This document shows positions 44,561 through 52,320 of a stretch of 64,000 nt of DNA, piece after piece. Position numbers and translations under genes: made by a program. The notes under the pieces are model-generated. The model saw only the letters and a program-made list of their open reading frames with translations. It was not told the origin of the DNA and made no database searches. Origin of the DNA: JAAYEA01 sp012689325 (GTDB lineage Bacteria > Chloroflexota > Anaerolineae > JAAYEA01); the NCBI GenBank assembly GCA_036841525.1, contig DAITVZ010000018.1:1-64000 (forward strand), written 5' to 3'. The first letter of the stretch is position 1. Each line of letters begins with the position of its first letter.

Positions 44561-46342
44561 CTAACCTCCCATGCTCCACAGCCATTCCTGGACCCTGGCC
44601 TGCTGGTTGGTCGGCTGCGCCGCCAGTTGCAGCGGCCGGCCGCGGGCGTCGATGATGAGGCCGACGGCGCCGCCCTTGACCTCGATCTTGCCGCCGCGCC
44701 CCTTGGAGCCCCAGCCGATGTCAAAGCGCCGCGTGGGGCGCAGCTCCAGCGTCGCCGTCTGGCCCTGCGGCAGCGGGACCACCTCCAAGGAGCCAAACGG
44801 GACATCCACCTGGACGGTGCTGCCGTCGGCGTAGGTCATCTTGCACTTGAGGGCGATATCGCCGAGGCGGGCCGCGCCCACCGGCGCCACCACCGTGCCG
44901 AGCTCCAGGAAGCCGTCCTGCTCCAGCACCTGCGCGGCGGCCAGCGGCTGCACCGCCGCCACGGCGCCCAGCGCGGGCAGGATGCCCAGGGGGTCGAGCA
45001 CCAGTTGCAGCAGCCCCACCGGCTGCAGCGCGTCGAGCAAGAGGAGCGCCGCCTGCCCCGGGTTGGCCGCGTGCGAAAGCGCGCCCCCGCTGGCGATGAT
45101 CATGTCCAGCGGCGGCAAGAGCCCCTTGGCGCCCGCCTGGCGCTGCTCGCTCGCCGCCAGCCCGGCCAGGGCCAAGCGCAGCGCCTCGCGCGCCGCGGCT
45201 TGCTCCAGGAACAGGTCCTCTCGCGATTGCGGGAGGCTGGCCGGGTAGAGCTCGCGGGTGAGCAAGCGGTTGCGCGCCTCGTCGGCGGACATGTCAAAGG
45301 GGAGCCAGCGCAGGATCTCCTCGATGGACACCTGGCTCAGGAGTTGCTGCAAGCCATAGCTGGTGCCCAAATCGCTGCGCAGCAGGCTGCGGGTTCCGCC
45401 GCGGGTGGCGGCCACCAGGTGCGCGTTGGCCCCGCCGAGATCGACGCCCAACACGCCGTGCGCCAGGTTATACCGGCGCTCCACAAAGCGGATCAGCGTC
45501 CCAAAGGCCTGGGCCGCCGAGACCAGTGGCGCGGAGCCCTGCGCCGCGGTACCCAGCGCCTGGAGCTCGGCGATCTCGGGGACGCGCGTGGCGCCCCGCT
45601 CGATATAGAGCCGCTCCAGCTCGCGCTGGACGCCGCCCAGTGCCTGGGTCTCCAGGTCGGGCATGACGTTGTCCACCGCGCGGAAGGGGTAGAGGTCGGC
45701 CAGCAACTCGGCCACCGGCGTGCGGGCCTCTTCGTTCCCCGCCAATATCACCATGGGGCGCTGCAGCGGCTCCAACACGGAGGCCAGCGCCACGAGGATT
45801 TGGGCCACGTCCAATAGCGGCGAGACGGCGCCGCCGTTCACGCCGCCCGCCAGCAGGATCACGTCGGGGGGGGTCTGGCAGAGCGCCTCCAGCTTGGCCT
45901 CGATGCCGCGCGAGGCGCCCCAGCGCTGCTCGCCCTCGTCCAGGGCGACCACGTCCTGCACCACGGCGTAGGCGCCCTCCACCGCCTGGCGGGCCTGCTC
46001 CACGCTCAGCGACTGGATCAGCCCCGCGATGACGACGCGCAGCGGCGGCAGCGCGCTGGTGGCGACCGCCAGCGCATCCACGCCTTGGCCGTCCTCGCGC
46101 TCGGGCATGATCAGCCCATCGTTCGGATCCCAGAGCTGGCGCCCGGTGGCGGCTTCCATCTGCTGCACGATGCCCTCGACCCCTGCCAGGAGCTGCTCGC
46201 GGGAGTCGGAGGTTCCTGCCGTTTCCTCGCCCCTGGCGACGAGCCGATAGACGCCATCCACCAGGTCAACCAGCATGGCCTTGGTCGTCACGCTTCCCGC
46301 GTCGACGGCCAGGATGGACTCGATCTCTTGCCCAGTGGTCAT
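44561..46342 (-). CDS. MutL-like (glutamate mutase L family) ASKHA ATPase
   Basis: 593 residues. Two phosphate loops of the actin/Hsp70/sugar-kinase fold are visible: ILAVDAGSVTTKAMLVD (about 9-25) and VLGVDLGGANAHLVA (about 300-315). The adenosine motif is IIASGGALSHAANPG. The C-terminal 130 residues are beta-rich. The family is named for a gene beside glutamate mutase, where it is thought to act as a reactivating chaperone. No B12 mutase gene is near, and here the partners are membrane and zinc-ribbon proteins. The role is therefore open. Confidence 0.85.
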   Translation of the reverse strand: MTTGQEIESILAVDAGSVTTKAMLVDLVDGVYRLVARGEETAGTSDSREQLLAGVEGIVQQMEAATGRQLWDPNDGLIMPEREDGQGVDALAVATSALPPLRVVIAGLIQSLSVEQARQAVEGAYAVVQDVVALDEGEQRWGASRGIEAKLEALCQTPPDVILLAGGVNGGAVSPLLDVAQILVALASVLEPLQRPMVILAGNEEARTPVAELLADLYPFRAVDNVMPDLETQALGGVQRELERLYIERGATRVPEIAELQALGTAAQGSAPLVSAAQAFGTLIRFVERRYNLAHGVLGVDLGGANAHLVAATRGGTRSLLRSDLGTSYGLQQLLSQVSIEEILRWLPFDMSADEARNRLLTRELYPASLPQSREDLFLEQAAAREALRLALAGLAASEQRQAGAKGLLPPLDMIIASGGALSHAANPGQAALLLLDALQPVGLLQLVLDPLGILPALGAVAAVQPLAAAQVLEQDGFLELGTVVAPVGAARLGDIALKCKMTYADGSTVQVDVPFGSLEVVPLPQGQTATLELRPTRRFDIGWGSKGRGGKIEVKGGAVGLIIDARGRPLQLAAQPTNQQARVQEWLWSMGG

Positions 46343-46383
46343 GCTCTATCCCCCTCGTAAAATGCCGCCTCGATCCCGCGAAC

Positions 46384-47097
46384 CTAGGGGATCAGGCCCA
46401 GCCAATCGCCCGCCAGGAACTGCAGCCGCCCCAGCAGCAACGAGATGCGCGACATCACCGTGCCGCCAAAGAGCGCTCCCAGGGTGATCAGGATGACCCA
46501 TTTGCCCAGCCTGCCCCAGCCGCGCGCGAATCCGTTCCAAAAGCGGGACCAGGACACCCGGCCGCCGCTGGTGAAGTAGAAATAGAGAAGCGTCCCCAGG
46601 GTGCCCACGGCCAGCAGCCCCTGGGAGATGGCCCGCTCGATGCCCAGTTGCCCGCCGCCATAGTCGCGGGGCGAGAGCGAGACGAACAGGGCGCTCACCT
46701 GCGGGAGGATGGCGCCAACGAGGGCGCCGCCCAAGGCCAGCGCCGCGCCCACGCCGATCAGGTAGGCCACGGGGATCTTGCTGAACCAGCGCAGCGCCGG
46801 GACCTTGCGCACAAAGAGCAAGAGCCCCAGCACCAGCCAGATGATCAGGGTCCAGTGCTCTTGCGGCGCGGCGATGAAGGCCTGGATGCGCGGCAGCAGC
46901 GCGCCGTGCCAGGCCTGGATGACGGCATAGCCGGCGGCGACGCCCACGAACAGGTATTGCGCCAGCCGAAAGAGCCCCGAGTCGGCAAATAGATAGCTAT
47001 AGACGATCAGCGTCAGGATCGCGGCCACCCAGAGGCCGATGGCATCGGCGGCCGAGCTCTGCAGCCAGTTCGCGAGGACCTGTAGTGGATTTCCCAT
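46384..47097 (-). CDS. Six-TM membrane protein of unknown function
   Basis: 237 residues with spans at about 18-37, 44-62, 81-97, 108-131, 152-171 and 196-218. No family motif recognised. It lies 2 bases after the zinc-ribbon gene and 41 before the MutL-like gene, so it is probably part of the same membrane assembly. Confidence 0.75.
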   Translation of the reverse strand: MGNPLQVLANWLQSSAADAIGLWVAAILTLIVYSYLFADSGLFRLAQYLFVGVAAGYAVIQAWHGALLPRIQAFIAAPQEHWTLIIWLVLGLLLFVRKVPALRWFSKIPVAYLIGVGAALALGGALVGAILPQVSALFVSLSPRDYGGGQLGIERAISQGLLAVGTLGTLLYFYFTSGGRVSWSRFWNGFARGWGRLGKWVILITLGALFGGTVMSRISLLLGRLQFLAGDWLGLIP

Positions 47098-47099
47098 CT

Positions 47100-49445
47100 C
47101 TATTTCCTTTGCCGAACGCGCGTGATCAGCGCCGCGATATTCCCCAACACGATCACCAGGATGATGGCCAGGTGCGCCAGCGATTGCGCCGCCAGGCTCG
47201 AGACCGCCGTGGCGGTGCGGCCCGTGGCCATCTCGTATTCCGCCGCGCCGGTCATGCCGATAAGCAGCCCCGATAGCTGGTGGGTCGGATAGTAGCGCAT
47301 GGCCTCCACCCCGGCCGAGGCCGCCACCCCCGCCACCGTCTTGATCGGGTAGGCGCTTTGGGCCTGCTCCAGCCAGCGCTGCACCGAGCCCGCGTCCGCC
47401 GCCAGGACGATGGCCAGGTCGGCGTCGGAGAGCTTGGCGACCTCGCGCATGGTCGGGAGGTCGTCGAGCTCGCGCTGCTCCACAAAGTCCTTCTTGAAGG
47501 CCGCGTCAAAGCCCTGCGCCAGCGCCCGCAATCCCGCCGTAGCGTCGGCCAGGTAGCCGAGGTTCACGAACTGCTCGCCGTAGCGGTAGCCCTTGCCCTT
47601 GGCCACCTGGTCCCAGGCGGTCTGGGCCATGGCGGGTCCTTCCGGCGCCGTGCTTAGCGCGATGAGCCGGGCGTTCTTTTCCAGCAGGTGTCCCATCAGC
47701 GCTCGGGCTTGCAGCTCCAGCTCGGCGGCCGTGGACGGGCCATAATCAAAGACCACCAGGACGGCGGCGCCATCGGGCAGCGCCTCCACGGCATCGGCCA
47801 AACCCTGGGCCGGCTCGGTGACGTGGATGCTGTCGCGGAACCAGCCCACGCCAAAGAGCAGCGGCACCAGCAGGGCGGCGGCCAGCAGCGCATAGATCAG
47901 GGTGCGCACGATGCCGCCCCCCGCGACCCGCCGGGCGCCCTTGCCGAGCTTGGCGGCGGGCTGCCCGGCGAGGATATCGGCAAACATCTCGGCGGCCGCG
48001 GGCTCGCCGCCTGTGAGGGCGCCGCCCATCTGGGCGCCGCCCATCTGGGCGCCGCCCAGCGCGGCGGCGGGTTGCGCGCGGCGCGGCTGGGACCACACTC
48101 CCGCGACGGGCAAGATGCCGCTGATCCCGGCCAGGATGCCGCTGCCCTCCGCGCCCTTGTCGGGTTCGGCCTTGGTCGCGTCGCTGGTCGTCTCGCGTAT
48201 CTCTTGCAGCCAATCGGGGAGCTCGGCCTCGGCCAGCCCCTCGGGCTCCTCCTGGGCAGCCGCGGCGCCGATCACTTCGGCGGGCGCCAGCTCCCGGAGC
48301 CAGTCGGGGATCTCGCCCTGCGCCAGCAGCGCCCCGGCCTCCATCTCTTCCGGCGTGGCCTCGGGCTCGCCCAAGGGCGCGGCCTCGCCGGGCTCCTCCG
48401 CCAATAGGCCCTCCTGCTCTGGGGCTGGCTCGTCCAGCCCCTCGGCGGCGGCCAGATCGCGTAGCCAATCAGGGATCTCTTCGGCCTCGCCCTCCTCTTC
48501 GCCGACGGCGATGGCGGGCCCTTCGGCGGCGCCGTGCACCCAATCGGGGACGGCGGCCTCCAAGATAAAGTCCGGCGCCTCCGGCGGCGGGGCGGATTCC
48601 TCGGCCGGGGCGGGCAGTGTTTCCTCGGCCGGGAGGAGCGTGGCGGGCTCCTCCGCTTCCGCCTCCTCAGCGGGGGCGGCAGCCTCCGCCAGCGCGGCGG
48701 CTTCGCCCGGCTCCTCGGCCTCCGGCGGCGTGAGGGACGCCAGCAACTCGTCGGTCGTCAGCGGCTCGGCCTCCGCGGCTTCCTCGCTGGTGGCGACGAG
48801 CTCGCGCAGCCACTGGGGCATCTCGTCTTGGGGTGGCTCGGCGGCCAGCCCCGGCTCCGTCTCGGCGCCCGCCATCCTAGCGGCCGACTCCTCATCGATC
48901 ACCTGCTGCAGCCAGCTCGGCAGGCCGATGGCATCCGCCGCCAGCGCGGGCTCGGGTTGCTCGGCCCCTTCCGGCTCCGTCGCAGTTTCCGGCTCCGCCG
49001 GAACCTGCAGTTCCGCCGGAACCGCTGGTTCCGCCGGAACCGCTGGTTCCGCCGGCGCCTCGGGTTCCGCCGGAACCTCCGGTTCCGCCGAGGGCTCCTC
49101 AGGCTTTTGCGTCCGGTCGTGCAGCGCCGCTTGCCGGAGCATCTGGATCCAGCTTTGCGGGCCGCGCTCCGCCTGGGCCGGTTCGGCCTCGGGCTCTGCC
49201 GGCTGCTCGCCGGCCCCCTCCGCTTCCGGCTCGGGCTCGACCTCCGGCGCGGGCTCCACGGCCTCGTCCACGCGCAACGGCTTGAGCCGCGCGCCGCACC
49301 GGGCGCACTGCTCGGCGGTGGTTGGGTTGGGGCTGCCGCACATCGGGCAGGGCTGGGTCTCCACGGGCAGGAGCCGCCCTCCACAATTGTTGCAAAAGTT
49401 GCTGCCATCTCGGTTGGACGTCCCGCATTGCGGACAAAAGATCAT
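47100..49445 (-). CDS. Membrane-anchored zinc-ribbon protein with repeated PDWL motifs
   Basis: 781 residues. Two zinc ribbons open the protein (CPQCGTSNRDGSNFCNNCG; CPMCG with CARCG, to about residue 52). A long acidic Ala/Glu/Pro region follows (about 60-480). It carries repeated short motifs: SWIQMLRQ, LPSWLQQV, MPQWLREL, VPDWVHG, IPDWLRDL, IPDWLREL, LPDWLQEI. A Gly/Met-rich stretch and a membrane span (about 525-545) come next. A folded outer domain then has VLVVFDYGPSTAAELELQAR, and a final span (about 750-770) closes. The motifs look like docking peptides for a partner. Not a known named family. Confidence 0.82.
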   Translation of the reverse strand: MIFCPQCGTSNRDGSNFCNNCGGRLLPVETQPCPMCGSPNPTTAEQCARCGARLKPLRVDEAVEPAPEVEPEPEAEGAGEQPAEPEAEPAQAERGPQSWIQMLRQAALHDRTQKPEEPSAEPEVPAEPEAPAEPAVPAEPAVPAELQVPAEPETATEPEGAEQPEPALAADAIGLPSWLQQVIDEESAARMAGAETEPGLAAEPPQDEMPQWLRELVATSEEAAEAEPLTTDELLASLTPPEAEEPGEAAALAEAAAPAEEAEAEEPATLLPAEETLPAPAEESAPPPEAPDFILEAAVPDWVHGAAEGPAIAVGEEEGEAEEIPDWLRDLAAAEGLDEPAPEQEGLLAEEPGEAAPLGEPEATPEEMEAGALLAQGEIPDWLRELAPAEVIGAAAAQEEPEGLAEAELPDWLQEIRETTSDATKAEPDKGAEGSGILAGISGILPVAGVWSQPRRAQPAAALGGAQMGGAQMGGALTGGEPAAAEMFADILAGQPAAKLGKGARRVAGGGIVRTLIYALLAAALLVPLLFGVGWFRDSIHVTEPAQGLADAVEALPDGAAVLVVFDYGPSTAAELELQARALMGHLLEKNARLIALSTAPEGPAMAQTAWDQVAKGKGYRYGEQFVNLGYLADATAGLRALAQGFDAAFKKDFVEQRELDDLPTMREVAKLSDADLAIVLAADAGSVQRWLEQAQSAYPIKTVAGVAASAGVEAMRYYPTHQLSGLLIGMTGAAEYEMATGRTATAVSSLAAQSLAHLAIILVIVLGNIAALITRVRQRK
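48017..48060 (-). repeat. 15-bp tandem repeat inside the zinc-ribbon gene
   Basis: Unit GGGCGCCGCCCATCT repeated at 48017-48031 and 48032-48046 with a partial third copy to 48060. It encodes GGAQM repeats just before the membrane span. Confidence 0.75.
48991..49091 (-). repeat. 18-bp tandem repeat inside the zinc-ribbon gene
   Basis: About five units of period 18, such as TTCCGCCGGAACCGCTGG at 49011-49028 and 49029-49046, with variants to 49091. Each unit holds a palindromic core GGTTCCGCCGGAACC. In frame it encodes the six-residue repeat EPAVPA. Such arrays often change copy number between strains. Confidence 0.8.
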
Positions 49446-49523
49446 TTCACCTTGCTCCTACGGCTTGGCCTTCAGCCCCTAAAGGTGTGGGGAAAACCTT
49501 TTGGGGGCTAGGAATCCTTGCCG

Positions 49524-50129
49524 CTATAGATAAGGACGGTCCATGCACAACAAGAGCCGCAGTCCGGCGATGACCGTGCCGATGGCGGCGCCCAAGAGAA
49601 GGCCCCGGGCCCCGGCAGTGGCGGGCACGGCGAGAACCCAATCCTTGATCACGGGCAGTTGGTCCCAAAGGTAGCGGCTGATGGGCACCTGGCCGATCAG
49701 CACGATCAGCCCCGCCAGGGCAAACAGCGCGGATTCCCAGCTCCGGATGCGAAAGGCGCGATAGGCCGCCGAGGCGACGAAAAAGGCCAGCAAGGAAAAG
49801 ATGGTCGCTTGCAGGGGCGAATAGACATAGCGGAAGGCCCAGGTCACCGCCGGGTTGCTGGGGCTCGCGATGCCCAGCAGCACCATGACGACCAGCACCA
49901 CCGCCAGCACGGCGCTATAGCCCCAGCCCTTTTCGCGCTTGCGCACCCGCGTGGCGTGGACCGACAGCAGGTTGAACAGCCCCAGCAGCATGGCAAACGC
50001 CGCCAGCACGATGGCCCCCTCGGTCAAGATGGCGCTGGCCTGATCCAAGACAGGGCTGTCAAAAAAGAAGTCGAGCAGGATCAGGACCGCCGCGGCCACC
50101 GCGACCACCGAAAGCAGTATCTTTTTCAT
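49524..50129 (-). CDS. Six-TM membrane protein of unknown function
   Basis: 201 residues with hydrophobic spans at about 4-22, 35-57, 70-88, 106-123, 131-148 and 168-190. Basic loop RVRKREKGWG after the second span. No family recognised. It lies between the DUF6754 gene and the zinc-ribbon gene. Confidence 0.72.
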   Translation of the reverse strand: MKKILLSVVAVAAAVLILLDFFFDSPVLDQASAILTEGAIVLAAFAMLLGLFNLLSVHATRVRKREKGWGYSAVLAVVLVVMVLLGIASPSNPAVTWAFRYVYSPLQATIFSLLAFFVASAAYRAFRIRSWESALFALAGLIVLIGQVPISRYLWDQLPVIKDWVLAVPATAGARGLLLGAAIGTVIAGLRLLLCMDRPYL

Positions 50130-50143
50130 CTGGCTCAGCTCCC

Positions 50144-50923
50144 TTACAGAATGCCCAGCGTGCGCAAGATGATGACGACGATGGCCGCGCCCAAGATGCC
50201 CAGGCGCGCGACATCCGCGGCCATGAGCCCGCCCACGTGGTTGCGGTCCTGGCGGAGATAGGCCCCCGCGGCAAAGATCTCTTCCCCCAGCAGGGCGTGG
50301 TCCGTGGAAGCGTAAACAAAGGGCAGCGTCTGCGGGTTGGTGGTCCCGCCGATCTGCGGGATGCCCCGGCGCGCCCCGGTCTCGCCCATGAGCAGGAACT
50401 CGTCGCCAAAGGTCCCCACCATGACGTTGGCGGCCAGGTTCTGCTGGTGCAGCGTGGTCATGACCCCGGCGGCGTAGGCCACGTTATCGGGGGCCAGGAG
50501 CTGCACGCGGCGGCTATCGTACTCGTCGGGATAGCCCGCCTGTTCGTAGCCCCGGTAGAGCGTCTCTTGCGCGGTGGGGAGCACGGTGGGGTCGGCCACG
50601 CTGACGGAGAGGGGCGCGTCGCAGAGGGCCGCCTGGTAGGCCAGGTATTCCAGCACCTCGACCCCCGCCAGGGTCTCCAGGGTGGCCTGCTTGCCGATCC
50701 CGCCGACGCCCAGGGCGACGTGCAGGGGGCGGCCCAGCTCGGCGGCCTGGCCGACGGCCTGCTTGATGGCGTCAAAGGCGGGGATGCGCCGCAGCTTGGC
50801 GCCATGGCCGGCGCGCGCGCGGGCGGCGAGGGCAATCAGCAGGACCAGGGAGGCCAGCAGGACGACCAGGGCGGTCGGGTCGGTGATGGTCCATCCGGTA
50901 AACAGGCTGCTCACTGCGTTCAT
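50144..50923 (-). CDS. DUF6754-like membrane-anchored protein
   Basis: 259 residues. An N-terminal span (about 17-33) and a C-terminal span (about 240-257) flank a soluble domain. The domain has conserved-looking FDAIKQAVGQAAELGRPLHV, GIGKQATLETLAG, VMVGTFGDEFLLMGE, and IGGTTNPQTLPFVYASTDH. This arrangement matches DUF6754 as I recall it from Chloroflexota. No enzyme activity is known. Its place between HEAT-repeat and membrane genes suggests a membrane complex. Confidence 0.75.
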   Translation of the reverse strand: MNAVSSLFTGWTITDPTALVVLLASLVLLIALAARARAGHGAKLRRIPAFDAIKQAVGQAAELGRPLHVALGVGGIGKQATLETLAGVEVLEYLAYQAALCDAPLSVSVADPTVLPTAQETLYRGYEQAGYPDEYDSRRVQLLAPDNVAYAAGVMTTLHQQNLAANVMVGTFGDEFLLMGETGARRGIPQIGGTTNPQTLPFVYASTDHALLGEEIFAAGAYLRQDRNHVGGLMAADVARLGILGAAIVVIILRTLGIL

Positions 50924-50937
50924 GTCAGCTCTCCTCG

Positions 50938-51222
50938 TCAGGGCTTGGCGGAGGGCGGCTCCTGGCCTCGTTCCAGCCGCGCCAGCAGCCGTTCCACGTT
51001 TTCGCGCTCTTCCAGGAGCGCGGCCACCTCGTGGATGGCGGCGTCGCCGGAAAAGGCGCCCAGGACCGGCTCCAGAAAGAGCAGCGCTTGCGCGCCGATA
51101 AAGCCCAACGGCTTGTGCATCTCCAGGAACCAGACGGCAGGCGTCTGCATGCCGTGGCGCAGCACCGCCTGGGCCAGCTTGTCGATCAGCTCGTCGCGGC
51201 GCTGCTCACTCAGCGCGCTCAT
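50938..51222 (-). CDS. Small conserved hypothetical protein
   Basis: 94 residues from the ATG at 51222, which overlaps the 3' end of the HEAT-repeat gene by 17 bases. Helical throughout by eye (RRDELIDKLAQAVLRHGMQT, LLEERENVERLLARLERG), with a hydrophobic AVWFLEMHKPLGFIGAQALL in the middle. The longer open frame to 51582 is a shadow. Function unknown. Confidence 0.7.
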   Translation of the reverse strand: MSALSEQRRDELIDKLAQAVLRHGMQTPAVWFLEMHKPLGFIGAQALLFLEPVLGAFSGDAAIHEVAALLEERENVERLLARLERGQEPPSAKP

Positions 51223-52132
51223 CGGGCCCCTGTTCCGCCGGCTGTGGCTCGGCGCCTGGCTCGATCTCTGAGGGCTGCTCCGGCCCGGGCAGCGGCTCCG
51301 CGGGAGGCGTCGGGCGCGTGGCGAGCTGGGCGAGCCGTCGCCGGAGCGAGGCGGCCTGCGCCGCCAGCCAGCCCTTGACCTCGCGGACTGTCTCGCGGAG
51401 GGCGATGCGTCGCAGGGCTTGCCGCGCCAAGTGGCGAACCTCGCGGCCAAAGAGGGCCTGCCGGTCGGCCAGCAAGTCCTGGAGGGCGGGCTGGGAGGAG
51501 CGGTCGCCCACCAGGGCCAGCGCGCACGCCGCTTCCCCGCGCACTTGGGGCTCGGGGTCTCGCAGCGCCAGCGCCAGCGCATCGCGCCCTTCCGGCCAGC
51601 GTAGCCGGTTCATCGCGCGGGCCGCGCTCGCCCGGAGCGGCGCGCAGGGGTCGGCCAGCGCCGCCAGCAGCGCCTCGGCGACTTCGGGCGTGGCGGCAGG
51701 AAGCGCGCCCAGCGCCTCCAGGGCGGCATTGCGCAACGCCACGTCGGCCTCGGCGCCCTGAGCCAGCGCCGCCAGCCGGCCGGCCAGTGCGGGGTCGGGA
51801 CGGCGCGCCAGGGCTTGCACGGCGGCCTGCCTCAGCTCGGCGGGCAGTTCATCGCCCAGTCCTTGCGCCAGCAGGTCGGCCAGCCCGGCGGGGGCGTCCG
51901 CCCGTCGCGACAGGGCGTCCAGCGCCGCCGCGCGGGCAGATGGGTCGCCTTCGCGCGCCAGGGCCAGCAGCTTGGCGCCGACCTGGCCGTCGCGCCGGCG
52001 AGCCAGCGCCTCGGCGGCGGCCCAGCGCACCAGGGCGCTCGGGTCGCCCAGCGCTTCCAGCAAAACGTCTGCCGGTTCCCGGCTCAGGCCCATGGCGCGC
52101 GCCGCCGGCGGGAGCTGCGCCTGGTTGGTCAT
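51206..52132 (-). CDS. HEAT-repeat protein
   Basis: 308 residues made of repeated helical pairs of about 30 residues. Examples are LGDPSALVRWAAAEALARRR, LADPCAPLRASAARAMNRL and LRDPEPQVRGEAACALALV. A Pro/Glu-rich tail of about 45 residues follows. HEAT solenoids are protein-binding scaffolds. First gene of the eight-gene operon, about 136 bases after a likely promoter start. Confidence 0.88.
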   Translation of the reverse strand: MTNQAQLPPAARAMGLSREPADVLLEALGDPSALVRWAAAEALARRRDGQVGAKLLALAREGDPSARAAALDALSRRADAPAGLADLLAQGLGDELPAELRQAAVQALARRPDPALAGRLAALAQGAEADVALRNAALEALGALPAATPEVAEALLAALADPCAPLRASAARAMNRLRWPEGRDALALALRDPEPQVRGEAACALALVGDRSSQPALQDLLADRQALFGREVRHLARQALRRIALRETVREVKGWLAAQAASLRRRLAQLATRPTPPAEPLPGPEQPSEIEPGAEPQPAEQGPDERAE

Positions 52133-52274
52133 CGGCTCGTGCTGCCGCGGGTGGGGCGCGCCGCGCCAGCTAACCCCAGCATCGCTAATCTCGAAAGCCC
52201 TCCCTATTGGTGACTCTGTCCGGCGCGCGCGGGGAAATATGACCGCGCATCGCGTCAGGCTCGACGACTAGCTC

Positions 52275-52303
52275 AGTATACCACGAGTCAAAACGCTGTG
52301 CAA
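52275..52303 (-). promoter_or_regulatory. Likely promoter of the eight-gene operon
   Basis: On the minus strand TTGCAC (52298-52303), a 17-bp spacer and TATACT (52275-52280). Confidence 0.5.
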
Positions 52304-52320
52304 GGCCCTCGCCCCTACCG

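Noticed and set aside
44561..46342. Glutamate mutase or B12 pathway inferred from MutL
   Set aside because: No mutS/mutE or other B12-enzyme gene in the window. The name reflects a family label only.
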